The translations under genes were made by a program, and so were the position numbers. Of a stretch of DNA of 56,962 bases, positions 1 to 11,889 are shown in pieces; within the stretch, counting starts at the first letter, position 1; each line of letters opens with the position of its first letter. The stretch comes from Acanthaster planci (taxonomy: Eukaryota > Echinodermata > Asteroidea > Valvatida > Acanthasteridae), in contig NW_019091788.1 in NCBI RefSeq assembly GCF_001949145.1, forward strand, positions 4,585-61,546, given 5' to 3'. The notes beneath the pieces are model-generated. The model saw nothing but the letters and a program-made list of their open reading frames with translations. It made no database searches and was not told where the DNA came from.

Positions 1-1120
1 TTTGAAATATTATCTTCAACAAGCAATACATGAAACACACGACGTCTTTACGACGCTATTTTATAGTCTTTGTCAAACATGTAAATACGTATAGCAGAAA
101 AAAACAAAAACAACGTCTTAAACACGCCTTTTAAGTTTTATCTTCACCAACCCAAACCGATGTAGGCTAATCTTCATGATGCCGCAACCGTGAATATATT
201 CAGGCCGACGAACGATTTGGTCCGCATCGCGTGTTTAATTGACCTATCGCCGTTTGCCAGCCGCCCCCCCCTAGATAACCTTACGAAAGTCTCGGATGTT
301 GCACGTTCTCACTAGATTTTCCCGCAAAATGTCAATTCCCGCCAGAAATCAAACTGGCATATTGCCAAATCCCGCCTGCAGGTAACTGTTCTGTTTGCCT
401 CATCTATTTGTAAAGAGGGGTTTTTTGAGATAGCACTGCAGCAAATGTCCATTTTACAGTGAAATTTTAACGTAACAGGAATCGTGAGTGTGCTTCATTG
501 CACATGCATGTGCATTATGATTATATTGAGTGCAACGACCCTTAACCCCCTCCTCCGATTTAAAATGACATAACATTACATTACCCCCTACATTTAGAAC
601 GGACGATTTTCATGCATATGCTCGCAGCGAATGGCTTAAAAAACCTTAGCATGCGAACCGCGCCATATGGCTCTGGCCTAGTCTTAGCTGGTTCCAGCCT
701 TTCGATGAGACTCTGAGCAAGCCGACTGGAACCAGCGATGGCAAAGACTGAGGCTATGTCCAAAACAGGCTTCTGGAACTACGGTTAGGTCTATTGCCTT
801 TGGCGTCTACACAAATTTCCAATGGAGTAAGGATCTTCAGGTCAGGGAACCAGACTACTTCATGCTTTGAGTCGACAATGATTTGAATAAAATCGAAATT
901 AGTTCGCCGTTTCGAGTATTGCTACACAAGCAGCAAGTGTCCTCCAAAGAAGTTCCCAAAGAAGAGTACGACAGGTTAGGCCCTTCCTTACTTTTACAAG
1001 GTAAGTGCTTATAAAAGTGCTACTCTTATACTTTCACCCACCTGGCATTTGGAAATAAGCTACTGACAGAATCAAAAGTATTCGAACCTTCGAGTTTTGG
1101 TCGGCTTTTATAAAAAGCAT

Positions 1121-1243
1121 CTAGCTCCACTAAGTTGAGCATTAGTATTTCTCTTTTACGATTTGGACGGGATCGTTAGTGGACAATCCCCTCCAAAATC
1201 GTAAACTTGAAGAGGAATAATAACGCTCCACTTAGCAGAGCTA
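1121..1243. repeat. Imperfect palindrome, MITE-like hairpin
   Basis: Bases 1121-1176 are matched by the reverse complement of 1184-1242 with a few mismatches and small gaps. The shared order is a CTAAG/GAGC block, a TATTTCTCTT-like block and TTACGATTTGGA near the centre. The loop is only a few bases. This is the form of a short foldback or MITE remnant. No target duplication was identified. Confidence 0.6.
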
Positions 1244-1564
1244 AAAGGCACCATTGCAAGTTGTGCTTATTGGCTTGCCATCTATCATTTCAATTTTTTT
1301 CTTCGCTTTTTACGTTTACTCTTAGAATTCTTTTATTTTGTTACTTGGTAATGGTATGGCTTCTTTTGCTCTCTTAATTCGGCCCTTCCCTTTTTTGTTG
1401 ACTTTTTTGTTTTGTTTCCATACTTCATTTAATTTAGACCGTAGATTTCGGACATGTTTAATGATTTTGTTATTTTTGGACGTGTCTCAACTGGTCTGCT
1501 GACATTTTTATATCTGTATATAAGGATCCTTGCCATTGCCTCAAAGAGGCATATTTGCAGAATA

Positions 1565-1890
1565 CCCTGCCACTCACCTTGCCCATGCACCTCGTAGCTG
1601 CGGATACCGCGGATACGTTGTCACACTTCCATCCACAATCGTACGTAGTACTAGGACCCACATTTTGAAAAATTCTTCCGCCATCTCCATTCACTCTGTG
1701 TTGCATGCAGGACGCGTAAGGCCCTCTTGGTATCCCCGTATCCGCGTAGCCGCTCCCCGGGACCCACAATGGACTCAGTTTGAAAATTCTTCTTTCACTC
1801 TGCGTTGCATGACGCACAAGGCCCATGCACTTCGTATACCCTATATCCGCGTAGCCGCTCCCTAGGACCCACATTGGACTTACAAAAAAA
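1565..1890. repeat. 105-bp tandem repeat, about 2.5-3 copies
   Basis: Two adjacent units (about 1650-1755 and 1756-1861) share, in order, GGGACCCACA, TTGAAAAATTCTT, CACTCTG-GTTGCATG, ACGC-AAGGCCC and ATCCGCGTAGCCGCTCC. A partial unit precedes them (CCCATGCACCTCGTA near 1583) and another begins at about 1862. The unit is a multiple of three, so both strands stay open over 110-134 codons, but this follows from the periodicity and is not treated as coding. Confidence 0.65.
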
Positions 1891-4142
1891 TTTAATCTTC
1901 CCCTAGTGAGTTCTCAAGAATGACTTCAATGCTGTACACAAAGTGTTTAAAAATGTGTTGGTGAAATTTAACGTTCGTGGCATATAGCCCCTCCAGAGGG
2001 AAATTGCCATAGAAAACACCCCCCACCAAAACTGCAACATGCCAAAGACAGCAGGGAGGGCCCTTAATTGTGCCTGGTTACTTTCATTATTTTGCCATAA
2101 TTATTTTTAATCAGACAGCCTATATGGCCTTCTGTCTTTGTCCCATCAGGGCAGCTTTATCTCAGTTGATAAGTGGCTGAATTAATACAATTTTATCATT
2201 CTCTTCTCTCAAGTTATAAATGTACTGATAATTGAGTGAAATTAATTAATGAAATATTATTACTATTATAGACTGACATGACTGTTTTTGTTTAGGGATT
2301 TTAATATTGAATGTAATATTTTAAATAGCTTTTGCATATATCGGACATGATATTTTGTCTCTGAAATACGCTCTTAATTCATGGAAAGTACTTTTACTCA
2401 TGAACCTTCGCACTGCAAGGGTTATGTGGGTTTCGCTGCAAAGTTCCGGGAAGTTCAAGAACACATAGGGCAAATTCGTGATTCTCAGAACGATTGACGG
2501 TGTATACCAGTTCGGTATGTTTGAGTAAATTGCAGTGCTAGATGAAATAATATAGTGATTGAAAGTTTCGTTTTGAGGCTAATATTTCCATTATGGCCAG
2601 TTCCTGCACAGAGACAAGCTGAAGCAGGGCACGGTCAAGTGCCGTGGGAATAGTATATTAATCCAAATAGTGGAAATTTGCCGCATAATGAGTTGGTCAG
2701 CCAGTGGAATGTGACCCATGGACTACATGTAGATTGGAGTTGGGGCAGCTAGGGGCAAGAGGTTACAAAGTTATGTACCCCTTGAGGTTATACATTCAGG
2801 GTATATATATTGGGCTGGCCACCAGTTGGTGTTTGTCATTAAGTCTCGGTGTAATGGCTATACTGATTTGATGCATATGGCTGCAGAAAATCAACAAATA
2901 TTCTTTTCTGTTTGCATCTTTGATTAAAACGACTTTCATACGAGTATATATAAGCCAAAGTAACCATACATCCTCAATTCGGTCTTCTTCTGTCTTTGCC
3001 CTATCCAGATGCACTGTTAAACGTTGCCAAAGGACACAAAAACATGATGTTAAAAAAGGAAGAAAAAAGCACGGGAGACCATGTCCAGAAAATGACTTAG
3101 CAAGTACCAACCGCACAGAATAGTATTTCGTCTAGCTCACGTAGGCTATTACGAAATACGCTGAGCAAAATTTGAAAAGGTCTACGGATGTGTCAGCGAT
3201 GGACATGAATAGGAAGCAAATTGCACGTGACAATTTAAAATTGAAAATTGGACAGAGGCTTTAATTAAAGACCATCATGGGACCATTTCTGAAACGGGTA
3301 GCCTATTTTAAAATTGCCTAACACCTGGAGAGTCTATACCTTGTGCTTATCGTAATAAGAAGGCCTCATTCAAGTTGTGTTCATCTCAAAAGTCTACTTC
3401 CTTCCGATTTTAACGCATTATAGGGAATGGATCAGCGCAATTATGGGGAGTAATTTCCTGATCAAAATCCCCCAAAGGTGTTTACTGTTTGCATTTTCGA
3501 GTGGCAACTGAATTGGCCTATGGGTGCAATCGGAGGAACTTAAACACGACAAAACGGGGGTTTGAAATTCATCTTAGGCTAACACAAAGCAAATCACGAT
3601 GAAAAGCGTGCACTGAGTCTGTAAGGTTCAATGATCGTGTTTAGCATGTCGGCTGACCAGTACTGTATACTATGGTGAGACTAAATGAATGTATCAGAAA
3701 ACTGAATTTGCTTCCAGACATGCCAGCTTTACGCAAGGGCACAAAAGTTTTGTTGTCACGTTTTCGAAATGAGAGGACAGACCCATGTACTGATGTAGCC
3801 CCACGCAAGGTCTTTCCAAAAAAATAAATGAATGCCCCACTAATGGTCTTTCAAAAAGGGAAGAATTTCAGAGTAAGGAGTTGGGAATAATGATCATTTC
3901 TGGAGCACACTGTCTGACTATTTCATCATTGTTTCATAATGCCAGTTTGTGAATTGCAACCTCGGGTACGCAACCACTGTACGTAAAAACTTTTTTACCC
4001 ACGTCCGCCTGGAAGTCGTCCAGAAGGTTTTAATTAAGAATCACGGGACTACTGTCTTAATCATTGAGCTTTACGACGTCAAATAATTTCATCAGAGTCA
4101 TAAAATGAGTTTGCTGTGAATTCAATATAGGTTACTCGGGCA

Positions 4143-6098
4143 ATGGCTTATTACAAGACCTGGCGCAGATGTCGGGCTGAAGTCCTTACTCTAGCTGCAA
4201 ACAGTAGTGGTGATGAGGACAACCAGCCCATCTTTACAGCATCCCAATACCCCAGTGGAGATGAACACGAAGATTTTAACGATGCTTTACCACAGCCAGT
4301 ACAGGCAAACAGTTCTGATAATGGAAGTGGTGACTCTTCAACAACGCTAGAATCTGATTTAGACTCAGATTTGGAAGATTACATGTATGACTCGTCAGGA
4401 GAGTCTGATATCGAAATAGATACAAACGACACACCCACATTAGATGACAAACTCCGAAAATGGGCAACTGAAAATAATCTCACTCGTGCATGTGTAAATG
4501 GACTGCTTGTAATTTTAAGGCATGAAGGACTCAGGCTTCCAAAAGATGCACGCACACTTCTCAAAACGCCAAGAAATGTTGTTGTTGCGGAGAAATGCGG
4601 AGGAGAATATGCTTATTATGGAGTGGAAAGATACATAACTAAAACTTTGGTAAAGCAAGAGAACTTTGTTGAGGAAAGGAACTTGATATCTCTAAAGATC
4701 AACATTGATGGAATACCATTGTACAAGTCATCGAAAGACCAATTTTGGCCCATACTTGCATCATTTGGCAATTTTCATCCAGGTGTTGTTGCGCTGTTCC
4801 GTGGCAAAACCAAGCCAGAACCTGTCGAGCATTTCCTACAAGATTTCATTCATGAATATTCAACTCTTGTTGATGAAGGCATCACTTATGATGATAAAAA
4901 GTTTGCGGTACATGTCGAGGCTTTCATATGTGACGCCCCTGCGAGATCATTTTTGAAATGCACGAAAGGGCATTCTGGATACCATGCCTGTGAAAGATGT
5001 ACAGTGAAAGGGGCCCATGTTGGTGGAAGAATCACCTATGACACAGTTGAAGAAACTGCTTCAAGGACTAATGACCAGTTCCTTGAAATGGCCTATTCAC
5101 CAGATCACCAACTTCAACGATCACCGTTGATTGAGATAGGATTCCCATGTGTAACGTCCTTCGTGCTGGATTACATGCACCTGGTATGCCTTGGGGTCGT
5201 TCGAAGAATCTTAATTTACTTGAAAAAGGGACCCCGGAAATGCAAACTGTCCCAACAGCTTCTGAACAGAATATCAGAAAAGTTGTCTTTTCTCAACGGA
5301 CAACTACCCTCGGAGTTCGCAAGGCAACCTCGCTCACTGGACGATTTAGAACGATGGAAAGCCACAGAATTCCGCCAATTTGTTTTGTATACCGGTCCTC
5401 TTGTGTTAAACGGAATTGTAGATGACAATTTGTACGTACATTTTCTCACTCTCACAGTTGCCATTTCTATCTGTTTGGATACTCATCATGATAAGCGAAA
5501 TGAGTATCTTCCCTATGCTCGACAGTTGCTAAACTACTTTGTTGAAAACTGCCAACACATCTATGGACCTACATTCAACGTCTACAATGTGCACAGTCTG
5601 ACCCACTTGTGTGAGGATGTTGATCATTTCCAGTGCTCCCTTAACGAACTGTCTGCATTTCCATTTGAGAGCAAATTGAACATTGTCAAAAAACTGGTGA
5701 GAAATGCACATAATCCTATTGCACAGGCCACAAAACGAATGATGGAATCAGAAGAAGCTGGGGCAGATAAAGCAGTTCATCGAAACCACCTACACATTTC
5801 TGTCAAGAGAAAGGACAGCTGTTTTTTGTTAAGAACAGAACAATTTGCTTTCGTTAAAGAAAAACGCAATGATGGACACTGGGTTTGTGATATCACAAGA
5901 AAACGACATCTACAAAATTTGTTTACCCGGCCTTGTCAGTCCATGCTGTTTAACATTGCATTCATTACAAACGATAACATCGGGAATTGTAGGAGACAGA
6001 TTCTTCATGAAGATGAACTGTACCACAAGGGCATTTGTCTGGAATACAATAATGGTTTTGTGTTGATGCCAATGCTGCATGGTCAAGGAAGACGATAA
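4143..6098 (+). CDS. CACTA/Tnp2-like transposase, single exon, intact
   Basis: The 651-aa uninterrupted frame starts at an ATG followed by G. Residues 20-95 are acidic and low in complexity. A DDE-type nuclease core follows: the NIDG motif with D189, then a QFWPIL block, corresponds to the TDG...WPV block of plant Tnp2 proteins; D264 lies in CDAPARSF; D343 lies in LDYMHLVCLGV. A Cys/His cluster (C273, H277, H281, C283, C286) follows D264. The ERWKATEFRQF segment (403-413) is typical of the animal branch, often annotated as transposase-domain protein. It would act in the nucleus on its own element's ends. No stop or frameshift is present, suggesting recent or preserved function. A DUF4806-type gene follows 375 bp downstream on the same strand. 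The family call is from recognised motifs; the catalytic residue assignment is inference. A domesticated single-copy gene is the alternative. Confidence 0.8.
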   Translation: MAYYKTWRRCRAEVLTLAANSSGDEDNQPIFTASQYPSGDEHEDFNDALPQPVQANSSDNGSGDSSTTLESDLDSDLEDYMYDSSGESDIEIDTNDTPTLDDKLRKWATENNLTRACVNGLLVILRHEGLRLPKDARTLLKTPRNVVVAEKCGGEYAYYGVERYITKTLVKQENFVEERNLISLKINIDGIPLYKSSKDQFWPILASFGNFHPGVVALFRGKTKPEPVEHFLQDFIHEYSTLVDEGITYDDKKFAVHVEAFICDAPARSFLKCTKGHSGYHACERCTVKGAHVGGRITYDTVEETASRTNDQFLEMAYSPDHQLQRSPLIEIGFPCVTSFVLDYMHLVCLGVVRRILIYLKKGPRKCKLSQQLLNRISEKLSFLNGQLPSEFARQPRSLDDLERWKATEFRQFVLYTGPLVLNGIVDDNLYVHFLTLTVAISICLDTHHDKRNEYLPYARQLLNYFVENCQHIYGPTFNVYNVHSLTHLCEDVDHFQCSLNELSAFPFESKLNIVKKLVRNAHNPIAQATKRMMESEEAGADKAVHRNHLHISVKRKDSCFLLRTEQFAFVKEKRNDGHWVCDITRKRHLQNLFTRPCQSMLFNIAFITNDNIGNCRRQILHEDELYHKGICLEYNNGFVLMPMLHGQGRR

Positions 6099-6472
6099 CA
6101 TGTTGCACTGTAAGAATGTTTCTATAAATTTGATTCATTTTACTGAAGTTAATACATATTTTATTTAAAAGTGTTCTTGCCTAACACTCACATAAGATCC
6201 TGGGGAACCTCATACAACGTACACATGGGGATGTACTTGTAGGTCCCAATTTTTTTCTTGTTTTCATGAAGGTGGAAACAAGACATGCTTTGTGAAATGT
6301 GAATTTGACGTTCAGTCGACAATATGGATCATTTAAAGTATCATTAAATTTTGGGGGGGGTGTCCCTGTAATGTCAGTGTTTGTTTTGGAGCAGTCCAAT
6401 TTTTCTCATCTGAATTACCATACATGCTTACATCAACTACCATACATGTAGGGATGATTTATGTTTTTCAGG

Positions 6473-9400
6473 ATGTATTCAAGAGCAGTTTGGAGGGAGG
6501 AAAAGAGAGAGGAGGAAGGCACGGTCCCGTCCAACTGGATCAGAAACCGCATGTTGTTTTGGCCGCCAGGTCCGAATGCTATCAAGGCATATGAATCGCG
6601 ACAAGAGCCCCGTGACAACTGGCGACAGTTTCCCCTGGTTAAACTTAAGCTTTCCGCAGGTAGGCCTATGCATCTTTTAATGTACAAGTATGATCAGTTC
6701 TGTGCTATTGACAAAATACAGATTTGGGGTTTGGCAAGTGCCTGCAGTTAAGCATAACAGGTAATTACCGGAATGTACATGTTTGACGAAAATGATAATA
6801 TTTTTCAACTCTACATGTACATGTACCTTCCTGGGGTGTTTGCAAAATCATAAAGATTTTTTTCGGGAAATTGTAAATAAACTTTACACTGCTGTCATAC
6901 AAAGGTTTCTTGCTTGTAGCAATTATGTGACAAACCAAAGTGTGAATGTTTAGTGTAAAATTTGCATGAACCCTTATTTATATTCTCCCGGATATTCTAA
7001 ATGTGTTTCTGCTGTTCTTGTTAAGATGACCCCAAAACATGTGACAGTTATGATGACACAACAACAGCTGAGGCCAGTGAAGAAGAAACTGAAGAAAAAC
7101 GATCCAGAAAGAGGAAGACATTTGGGGAAGACTTTGAAACCGGTAATAATTAATACAAATACAACTCATATTCTGTAGGCTACAAATGGCGGGCATTACT
7201 CAACTTTCTCAAAAATATATGTTGCGGCACACAACAAAAAAATTACTGCACGCACTGTAGTGTGTGCAGATACATGCATTCAAATCACAAGACCTTAGTT
7301 AAAGCTCATTATCCACAAAAGTATCTTCTTTGCAGATGTGTTTCCTGAGAATGAGGAGCAAAACGTGGTTAAAGTGAGTGGTGGCTCCCCTCAAGGTAAG
7401 TTACCCAAATACATACAATTCTGTACATTTATTACACTACTTTAATATTCCACAAGAACCCTACTAATTTCAACAATCTAAATCCAAACCAGTCCCTGTG
7501 CATAAATTAGTCTTGCTTCTACTTACTGTTCCACTCAATCATTAAAAATTGATATCAACTATCATAATTTTTCTGCGTGAGATGACGTAGTTTTACCAGA
7601 AATTAACCCATGAAAACTTCAATGGATTATGTCCCTCACTGGACACAACTAGGCAAGACCATATCGTTCTGTACTCAAAAGTGTAACAAGTCACGAACGA
7701 TGAAGTGTTATCTAGTACAATTTGATAGTGCCATAACTCCGTCAACACATTTTGTTTGTAATGTACATACACACGTGCAGTAAACTTCAATATTGTCTAG
7801 GCAAATGTGTGGGTGAATGGTTTGCAAAGCATGGAATCAATATATTTTTGAGTTCTGTAAAACTACAAAAACTCAAACTTTGAAATGAAGACAATTGCAA
7901 CAAGGTTTTTTTTTGTCTACAGATCCCTTCAGTTTGCCCTCTGAACCAAAGAAATACAGACTGACTGTCTCACCTGGATCAACTTCACATCCCAACTCCA
8001 CCTTGGGCACAGGATCACCGGGATCGATCTCATCTTGCGAATCGCCCAGATCAGTTACACCTCCCAACTCACCTGCGTCCACCTCATCTGTTGGTTCACT
8101 CATGTCCATCTCATCTCCTTCCTCCCCTGCATCTACTTCAACTCCCATCACCTTGTTTGGTGGGTTGTCCTCTAAACATGGTGATAAGCTGTCAATATCT
8201 GGCAGCAGCAAGCCATCGTCGCCAAACTCTGGCAACAGCAAGCTCTCATCGTCAAAGCCTATTAGCCGCAAACAAACATCGTTGAAGTCTGTCAGTGGCA
8301 AGCCATCGTCGCCCAAGTCCAAAAGCAGCAAAATGTCACTGGCGTCAAAGTCTTACAATGCCAAGTTGTCGTCACCTTGTGGCAGCGGGAAGCTAACATC
8401 ATTGAGAAAGTCTCGCAGCTGCAATTTTTCAGTGTCATCAAGACCCGCCAGCGGCAAATCAGTGTCTTCAAAATCTGCCCATGACAAGTCATCACCGAAA
8501 CCTGGCAGTGGCAGTTTGTCCTCCGAGTCTTGCAGTGCTTCTTTTCCCATGTCTGACGCAAGTAGGTTTAATTTCATCATTATGTTACTGAATACAAAGT
8601 CCGCCAATATATCTTATGTTAGTTTAAAATAAAATTAAGAACAATTATGGACACGTATTAGCTGTTCAGGAGTAGCTCGAAGAGCACATTGAACAGTGTT
8701 GTAGATGTTTACATATAGTTTCCACCTGCTTGTTCAAAGGATTTCAAAAGAGGGTTTTACATCAGCTTGTCGAGGTGAAAGAACTTCTAAGTAAACTACT
8801 GCGCCAATCTGAAGGTTGTATGTTAGGAGATGAAGAGAAAATCGCCCAGGACCCTGTCAAGACAAAAGAGGAGTTTCTGGATCTTGAGAAGAAACTCCTG
8901 GATGTCACCTACCGCTCTGCTTTGGTATGAATCTGAATGACAGTTTTTATAGTGATCATATTTTTATTATGTTAATCCATAGCAAGTGTGGCTCCAATAA
9001 CTTTTCCTCATTCTGTATTATGCATTTTTCTATATCATATATCCTAGAATTACATGATAACAACGTTTACACGTAAAGGAGAGCAACAAAATGTCCATGT
9101 ACAGGACTTGGCTTGTCATTAACACAGTTTATCTGCATGTGCTTCCTACCCTCCACATTTACTCATCAACTGTGCTTTAGCAAACATATACGTTATCATC
9201 CAAAAGGGATGTAATGTATCAAATGGTGCTTCTGTCACATTATTTTGTATTCAATTTAGCCTTTGACTTTAAAATTAAGCAGCATTGTGATTGTCCTATT
9301 TACTTAGGTTTTTTCTCAACTTTTTCTCTTTTAGGTTGCTTACTGTAGACGAGTTGGTGGAAGTGACATGAAGGATATGGTTCGGAATGTGTTGAACAGG

Positions 9401-10370
9401 TCAGTAAATGTAACTACCTGTACATGTATGTCTATATTTACTTTTCTGTAAAAGGTAAAATAAGTTGTGCAGGTTATGTCAGGGGTTTGTGACCAAAGGA
9501 CAAATCTGTGTCAGGTCCATTGCTCAACAACAGGACATAGTTTATGCGAATTGATACATATTTGCAGTCACTTTTGGTATTCCCTATGAAGTCAAAGTGA
9601 CAAAATCAATACACCTTAAGTTTTGAAAGATTTTTAAACTAATTTATCATGTGCCATATATGTATCTATTACTAACTTTCTTCGTGCATTGAAACACATG
9701 GTCCTGTTTCTATCTTTTGGAGACACTTGTGGCAACAGTACGGCTAAGCCAAGGTGCACATACCCATTGTGGTAGAGACAGTGAAAAATGACTGGTTTGC
9801 TGCCACTAATTGTCTTCAGAGTTTCGTATTATTGATTGTTTTGCAGGATGATGACCCCTTCCCTTCAGAGTGAGTTCAACATGAAGGGACTGAACAAGAG
9901 TAAGATGGCATTTGGAAAAACTGCATTATGTGCAGTAATCGAAGGTAAAAAAGTAATATATATGTATTGTTCAAGCACAGCTAGAAAAGCTACTAACAGA
10001 TCAATCAATTGACCTTGTTATTATTTTAGCAGTACTAAAGTTGTTTTGCGCAGTAACAATTAGTTGTTGCTATTAGGATACATTCATTGGCAGTATGTGA
10101 TGCAATACACAATATTGGCCACTCAACGAAAGATTTTAGAGACACTTGGTGGCAAAAAAATTTCTTTTTTATCTACAGTAAAAGACCAGTTTATTTGCTG
10201 CCACCAAAGTCCTTACAGTTTTCTCCGAAAATAAGTTGTCATTTTCTTCTTGTGTAACATTTGCAGAAAGCGTCGTTGCTTCACACAATACAACGGTGTC
10301 TGAAGTAAGACAGCGGATTGCCAAGTACTTGAAGTACTCTTATCAGAGACTTTGCAAGAGCTCTGCATAA
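6473..10370 (+). CDS. DUF4806-type protein with Ser-rich decapeptide repeats, 8 exons
   Basis: Exons rebuilt from splice sites and matching phases: 6473-6659, 7026-7142, 7336-7395, 7923-8561, 8740-8924, 9335-9399, 9847-9944, 10267-10370 (TAA). All introns are GT-AG, giving 484 aa. Exon 1 carries the VPSNWI...FWPP signature seen at the start of DUF4806 proteins. Exon 2 is acidic then basic (RSRKRK, a likely NLS). Exon 4 (residues about 122-334) is Ser/Pro/Lys-rich with about ten decapeptide repeats of the type SGKPSSPKS. Exons 5-8 hold the DUF4806 core: a helical VLHQLVEVKELL segment, a QDPVKTKEEF segment, GGSDMKDMVRNVL and a basic C-terminus. An acceptor AG directly precedes GATG at the start, so an upstream 5'UTR or coding exon is possible. 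Molecular function is unknown; nuclear location and partnership with the upstream transposase are inferences. Confidence 0.72.
7923..8561 (+). repeat. 30-bp coding repeat in the Ser-rich exon
   Basis: From about 8190 to 8530 the exon is a degenerate 30-bp tandem repeat (core AAGTCTGGCAGCGGCAAGC then CATCGTCGCC), encoding S-x-S-G-K-x-S-S-P-K decapeptides. The earlier half is a looser Ser/Pro/Thr-rich repeat with PNS-ST and SPAST blocks. The period is a multiple of three, so copy number can change without a frameshift. The same periodicity creates long antisense open frames, which are artefacts. Confidence 0.75.
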
Positions 10371-11889
10371 TTCAACAGGCATGCACATAGGCATTGAGTC
10401 TTATTGGGTCTTATATTGCAAGTAAAATAGATGTATGTATATGTACATTGTTTCCTCGGCTTTATTTTGTCAGGTTTATGAAGGTAGACTGCAGCCAATC
10501 TAGTGAATCATATAACCTGTTTCCTGGCTGTTTACTTTTGGAGATTTTTACGAAGTAACAAACTAGCAAGTCTGATTGTTTTTTTTGGGGGGGAGGGGCA
10601 TGGGTAAAATATTTTTCGGCATTGCAAATGACCAGATCGTTGTTGGGGCTGTTCAAAGGAAGGTCTGTTTTCCAAAAGCTTTGACAAACCACTTTGTGAG
10701 ACAAAATTTTCTCAAAATCGTGTTCCATTTTTCCATTTCATTTTAAAATTCTAAGCCAACTCGATTTGAATTTTGCGTTCAAGCATGCAACTTTTCATCA
10801 ACTGATGTCTGTTTTTCTACCTCTCATAAATGCCATTACATGTACATCTAAAACGTATTTTACTAAGTCTTACCTGGTTGGAAATGTTTTGTTTTGCCAA
10901 ATATTCGGTTACATGGCTTATTATAGTATTTGTGTGATTAATATTTCCCATTCTTGCCTTGTCCGTAAACGTACAATTTTAAACCTTTGAACTGCACTGT
11001 TACAAATTTTTCTGTACATTAACAGAGAATTTTATGCCAATTGCGATTACAAATGTCATGCTAATGTACAGAGGCTCATTTTGTACATGAACAAATTTTT
11101 ACCTGTGGATTCACGAAGACGTTGCCTTCTGACTAAAAGCAACGGAGACGATGTTCAAAGAGGTTTCTTACTAGGTTGAGGTTGGGTACCTACGCGTTTC
11201 GTCGATGATGACATTGGCGCGTTTGGTTTCTTTTTATGTGCTAAGACACATTTCCTCCCGATTGATGCGCTAGGATCACAGTTGCTACAAGACTGATCTA
11301 TAATGGCACGCAGCTTGCTTATGTGCATCGCTTTTTCTTTCCAATTTGGTCACAGTTGGCGGGATGGCAGGTTGAAACCATATTTATTTTAGCAATTCTT
11401 ACTTTTTGGCACACAAGGTGACTCAGAATAAAATTCTCCACAAAAACATTACCTTTTACTCGCACTAGTAAGAAACACGAGCAAAATGGCAAAATCACCT
11501 TTACGAAAGTGGTTTTGGGCACCAAAGACAATATGCAAATATATGTTAATTGATGTTACACAGGTAAATTGTACATTATGCGGCTAAGTGTACATGTACC
11601 TAGTTTCATTTTCACGTTGATTGTGCTGGGGCAATTGCAATGGTGCGTCCAAAGCCATTGAATTTAACAGAAATATTGGTACATAATATTTGGGTAGACT
11701 TTCGTTTTCAGTAAAGTGTGCTAACGGGTTATTTGTAAAGAACGAAAGTTAGATAAATAAAAAAATCATAATTCGTTGTAATCAGTCGCTCTTGTCAAAA
11801 TTTATTTTACAGCCAGGCAGCGTGTTAAGTCATGTGAACGTCTTTTTATCGTAAGTAAGTTTGAAAAACAAAAAAATTTTGACTCGTCC
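10371..11889. other. Intergenic stretch, no gene seen
   Basis: No reading frame longer than 90 codons and no recognisable protein similarity. This stretch would contain the right end of any transposase/DUF4806 element; no terminus could be assigned. The last 60 bases before the gap (an ACGTCTTTTT block, then GACTCGTCC) resemble the 25-bp satellite on the far side of the gap, so the gap probably lies inside that array. Confidence 0.55.

Larger units (their letters stand above)
1..4142. other. Intergenic stretch, no gene seen
   Basis: No reading frame here resembles a known protein and none has convincing splice structure. The stretch holds an 11-bp inverted repeat (688-698 with 726-736), a 120-bp imperfect palindrome (1121-1243) and a roughly 105-bp tandem repeat (1565-1890), described separately. 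The rest looks like ordinary AT-rich non-coding DNA. The promoter and any left terminus of the transposase unit starting at 4143 should lie in its right part, but no terminal inverted repeat pairing with sequence right of 10370 was found by eye. Confidence 0.6.

Noticed and set aside
3247-4075. Two similar blocks (TTTAATTAA then ATCA-GGGAC-A) at about 3260 and 4030
   Set aside because: Only about 30 bp with imperfect match; not enough to call a terminal or direct repeat of the transposase unit.
7873-8607. Long antisense frames (152 and 84 codons) opposite the Ser-rich exon
   Set aside because: They mirror the 30-bp periodicity of the sense repeat (Leu/Asp-rich shadow) and have no start, splice or family features of their own.
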